Source of the DNA: RGIG1828 sp045586905
Lineage (GTDB): Bacteria > Bacillota > Clostridia > UMGS1810
Assembly (NCBI GenBank): GCA_045586905.1
Contig: JAZNBF010000027.1
Span: 1 to 15,490, forward strand
Direction of reading: 5' to 3'
Length of the DNA: 15,490 nt
Part shown: positions 14,301-15,490 of the stretch, piece by piece
Layout of the letters: every line of letters starts with the position of its first letter
Position numbering within the stretch: position 1 is the stretch's first letter
Position numbers and translations under genes: made by a program
Notes under the pieces: model-generated
The model's input: the letters and a program-made list of their open reading frames with translations, nothing else
Told to the model about the DNA's origin: nothing
Databases searched by the model: none

Positions 14301-15490
14301 CCAAAATTCTCCCCCTCTCAGAATGGGATAAATATCTTGAAAACTCAACTGCCCTCACAGGCATTTCCATCGATGGTGTTCCTCTTGCAGAGTTCAGCCC
14401 CGGCACAGGTTCCTACAATGTTGAAACAGAAAAAGTGGGCACAGTTACAGCCACTGCTCCCGATGGGGTAGAACTTTCCGTCACTCAGGCAAATGCCCTT
14501 GGCGAAGCAGCACTCATCAAAGCAACCAACAAAAACACAGGCGCTTCCTTCACCTACAAGGTTAACTTTGTATCCTATGCCATTCCCGGCATCAGCACAG
14601 GTGTTACTTTTGCATCGGTTGATCCTCACCACATACCCGAGCCTCAGAACGGTCCTGCTCACTTAAACGATGGCGACATGACAACCCGTTTTGCAATAGA
14701 TGGCTATGACGGTGAAGCCAATTTCACGATAGACACAGGCGCAGTAAGATATGTAACAGGTGTTTCCATTGCTTTCTACGGTGGCAGCGCAAGAAAGAAC
14801 AAATTTAAGCTTGAAGTGTCAGAAGACAATGCAAACTGGACACAGGTGTTCGAAGGTTTCTCACCCGGCAATACCGATCAGCTCCTTGCCTACGAGATTA
14901 CTCCCTCATGGGCGCGCTACATCCGTTTCACAGGCTACGGTGCATATGCAGGTGACGAAGAAACTCAGGCAAGTAAGTGGAATTCTATTTCCGAGTTTGT
15001 TATTCAGGAAGAGATGGTTGACTTTTCAGACACCACCGGCCACTGGGCACAGCCCGACATCTTCTTTGGACGTATGTATAGCCTTATAAACGGTATGGGC
15101 GACAATATGTACATGCCCGAAAACTCCGTAACAAGAGCCGAGTTTATCACCATGATGACTAGAGCGTGCAAATTCCCCGAAGTTGCCTATGAAGACAGCA
15201 CATTTGGTGATGTAAAGAAAACTGACTGGTTCAGCACAAATGTTGCCACAGCACTCGACAAAGGCATCATTCCTTCAGAGATGACCAAAGATGGCAATTT
15301 CTATCCAAATCAGAAGCTCACAAGAGAAGAAATGTGTGCCATAGCAGCTCTTGCATATTCTGCAGCTGTTCGCAGAGAGGTGGTTTGCGCAGGTGTAACA
15401 GGCACATTTACCGACCTTTCCGACGGTCCGTATCTCACCTACATCGACAAGGCAATAGGCCTTCGTCTCACAAATGGTATGAGTGAGAAC
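11309..15490 (+). CDS. SLH-anchored heparinase II/III-like protein, copy 3 (3' end cut off)
   Basis: Open to the window end, 1394 codons without a stop; by comparison with its siblings only about 25-30 residues are missing. Same domain order: signal peptide with likely cleavage after DASA (residue 29), two CBM-like domains (FIDDICIT and YIGKVYLDG strands), toroid with R560-N561-N562 and DGNYAEGLGYW (Y619), beta-sandwich with GHDQ (768-771), CDTG (D789) and EAHN (H812), cadherin-like domain, F5/8C domain and three SLH repeats. One predicted Zn ligand is changed (Q771 for His) while the HN histidine and the candidate catalytic H769 and Y619 stay. A glycine-rich insert (GGGEGGGQ) follows the HN motif. 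The start has two good ribosome binding sites, and the ATG context is nearly identical to copy 1. The truncation is a window effect, not a mutation. Confidence 0.87.
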   Translation, partial: MKKSISLLVALTMLLSLALPALRVQDASANSAFPKVVAALSDHAVISKAGLKSSNEYKKSGAFTALLEGATLKKTTTVEVAETDLSDAEFIEFYVQSPVSTATAFGLTFISDNPATPSVDYYYVLVPCNFQGWKHFSFRMISLRKSGTPKGLDSIEKMQIIPGLDSSKVDPTAKIFIDDICITDKQSEDANKEEEPPKIEPYIIYDPAEGKLPPKTTGCELVEFDGKKVLKWGPGDEVLRKGFGQPTFPGADIMKKYKDIVIEVYSVKNTGNSFLFRFYGGTRFYTATWRSDWEGEWRDIRLAISGGQTGYGDFRKADSSTQKVDFEIYESTLFTLTTPPSPSTPFFPDTEVYIGKVYLDGNAQAQTVANPTGEIIYPDEYDPDTMTDYVSMVKEKHPDKHHPRIIITDELLDRIKKYKDTDPFMKKAYKIVEDKANNFLKQPPQPPYHANSVGTTHQFNRTLEDVAKYCGMMYLLTGDTKYADRVWEEALNMANSDKLWTSTSTGLDSAHLACGMGIAYDWCYDYWTREQKLIMRNAMMEHALGVASGIRKGVGYMGFRNNVVAANSKGYMTAFLAICDEEGYENISNEFINNVISYVPIYLYPQFVPDGNYAEGLGYWGYTVRSLVWMFDAMNTCIGTDGGLSDDPAIKTTSLWPFGIRGPQGAFDHSDANINALQEGDAAYHYLSERYDLPSLRAYRLGTYEKYEGLAVEDLLWYNPKANAQLDWREGLTNDYFYDGLEPTVTFRSSYEPDALFIAGKGGNRMTGHDQSDAGTYVIDALGVRWICDTGAGVYNNNAPDECYYRNRAEAHNCIDFNPEDGGGEGGGQTMPINNQSTLCPIVDEGKADGAAFGVFDLKPSYQEDVIDYKRGIGLITNRTQFIVRDEFKGVKSSEIYSYFHTAKDNAITINPDGKSLTMKTKNGQVCKVNFITDIKDFEVGIMEAVPHAASPVPAPDKVQDRPASTIHKFYIHAHNVKDAAITAVFTPMVEDKEAELPKILPLSEWDKYLENSTALTGISIDGVPLAEFSPGTGSYNVETEKVGTVTATAPDGVELSVTQANALGEAALIKATNKNTGASFTYKVNFVSYAIPGISTGVTFASVDPHHIPEPQNGPAHLNDGDMTTRFAIDGYDGEANFTIDTGAVRYVTGVSIAFYGGSARKNKFKLEVSEDNANWTQVFEGFSPGNTDQLLAYEITPSWARYIRFTGYGAYAGDEETQASKWNSISEFVIQEEMVDFSDTTGHWAQPDIFFGRMYSLINGMGDNMYMPENSVTRAEFITMMTRACKFPEVAYEDSTFGDVKKTDWFSTNVATALDKGIIPSEMTKDGNFYPNQKLTREEMCAIAALAYSAAVRREVVCAGVTGTFTDLSDGPYLTYIDKAIGLRLTNGMSEN

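Noticed and set aside
11309..15490. Copy 3 as a pseudogene
   Set aside because: A hand translation finds no stop or frameshift over 1394 codons; it simply runs off the window.

Overview
The window looks like a chromosomal segment of a Gram-positive, Clostridia-type member of the Bacillota. All genes are on the + strand. The evidence is the jag (khpB) and mnmE housekeeping pair at the left end, AAGGAG-type ribosome binding sites, sigma-A-like promoters with extended -10 boxes, intrinsic terminators, and very large secreted proteins with S-layer-homology (SLH) cell-wall anchors. Many SLH-anchored polysaccharide lyases are known from plant-polysaccharide-degrading gut Clostridia such as Monoglobus. 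That comparison is from general knowledge, and the genus cannot be read from this window.

Layout: 1-265 is the 3' end of khpB/jag, closed by a strong terminator. 334-454 is a small modular hairpin repeat that runs up to the mnmE ribosome binding site. 473-1849 is complete mnmE, closed by a terminator. The usual partner mnmG does not follow. Instead, 2246-15490 holds three tandem paralogous genes of about 4.3 kb each, the third cut by the window end. Each has its own promoter. A good terminator follows mnmE and copy 2, and a probable one follows copy 1, so the three genes look like independent transcription units rather than one operon.

Each large protein has the same order of parts: signal peptide; two jelly-roll, carbohydrate-binding-like domains; an alpha/alpha-toroid plus beta-sandwich lyase core of the heparinase II/III superfamily; a cadherin-like beta-sandwich; an F5/8C (discoidin-type) sugar-binding domain; and three SLH repeats. 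The likely job is binding and cleaving acidic (uronic-acid-containing) polysaccharide at the cell surface. The exact substrate cannot be told.

The most interesting observations are these. The predicted metal-binding histidines of the lyase core are intact in copy 1, half lost in copy 3 and fully lost in copy 2, while the candidate catalytic Tyr and His are kept in all three. The TTTTGT-NN-ACAAAA palindrome recurs at a similar place in the leaders of copies 1 and 3. A consensus promoter upstream of copy 3 runs straight into a terminator and would make an RNA of about 46 nt. The SLH ends of the paralogs are much more alike than their catalytic centres. The repeat before mnmE is built from small hairpins joined by ATGAATT-like units. 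All alignments and counts here were done by eye.
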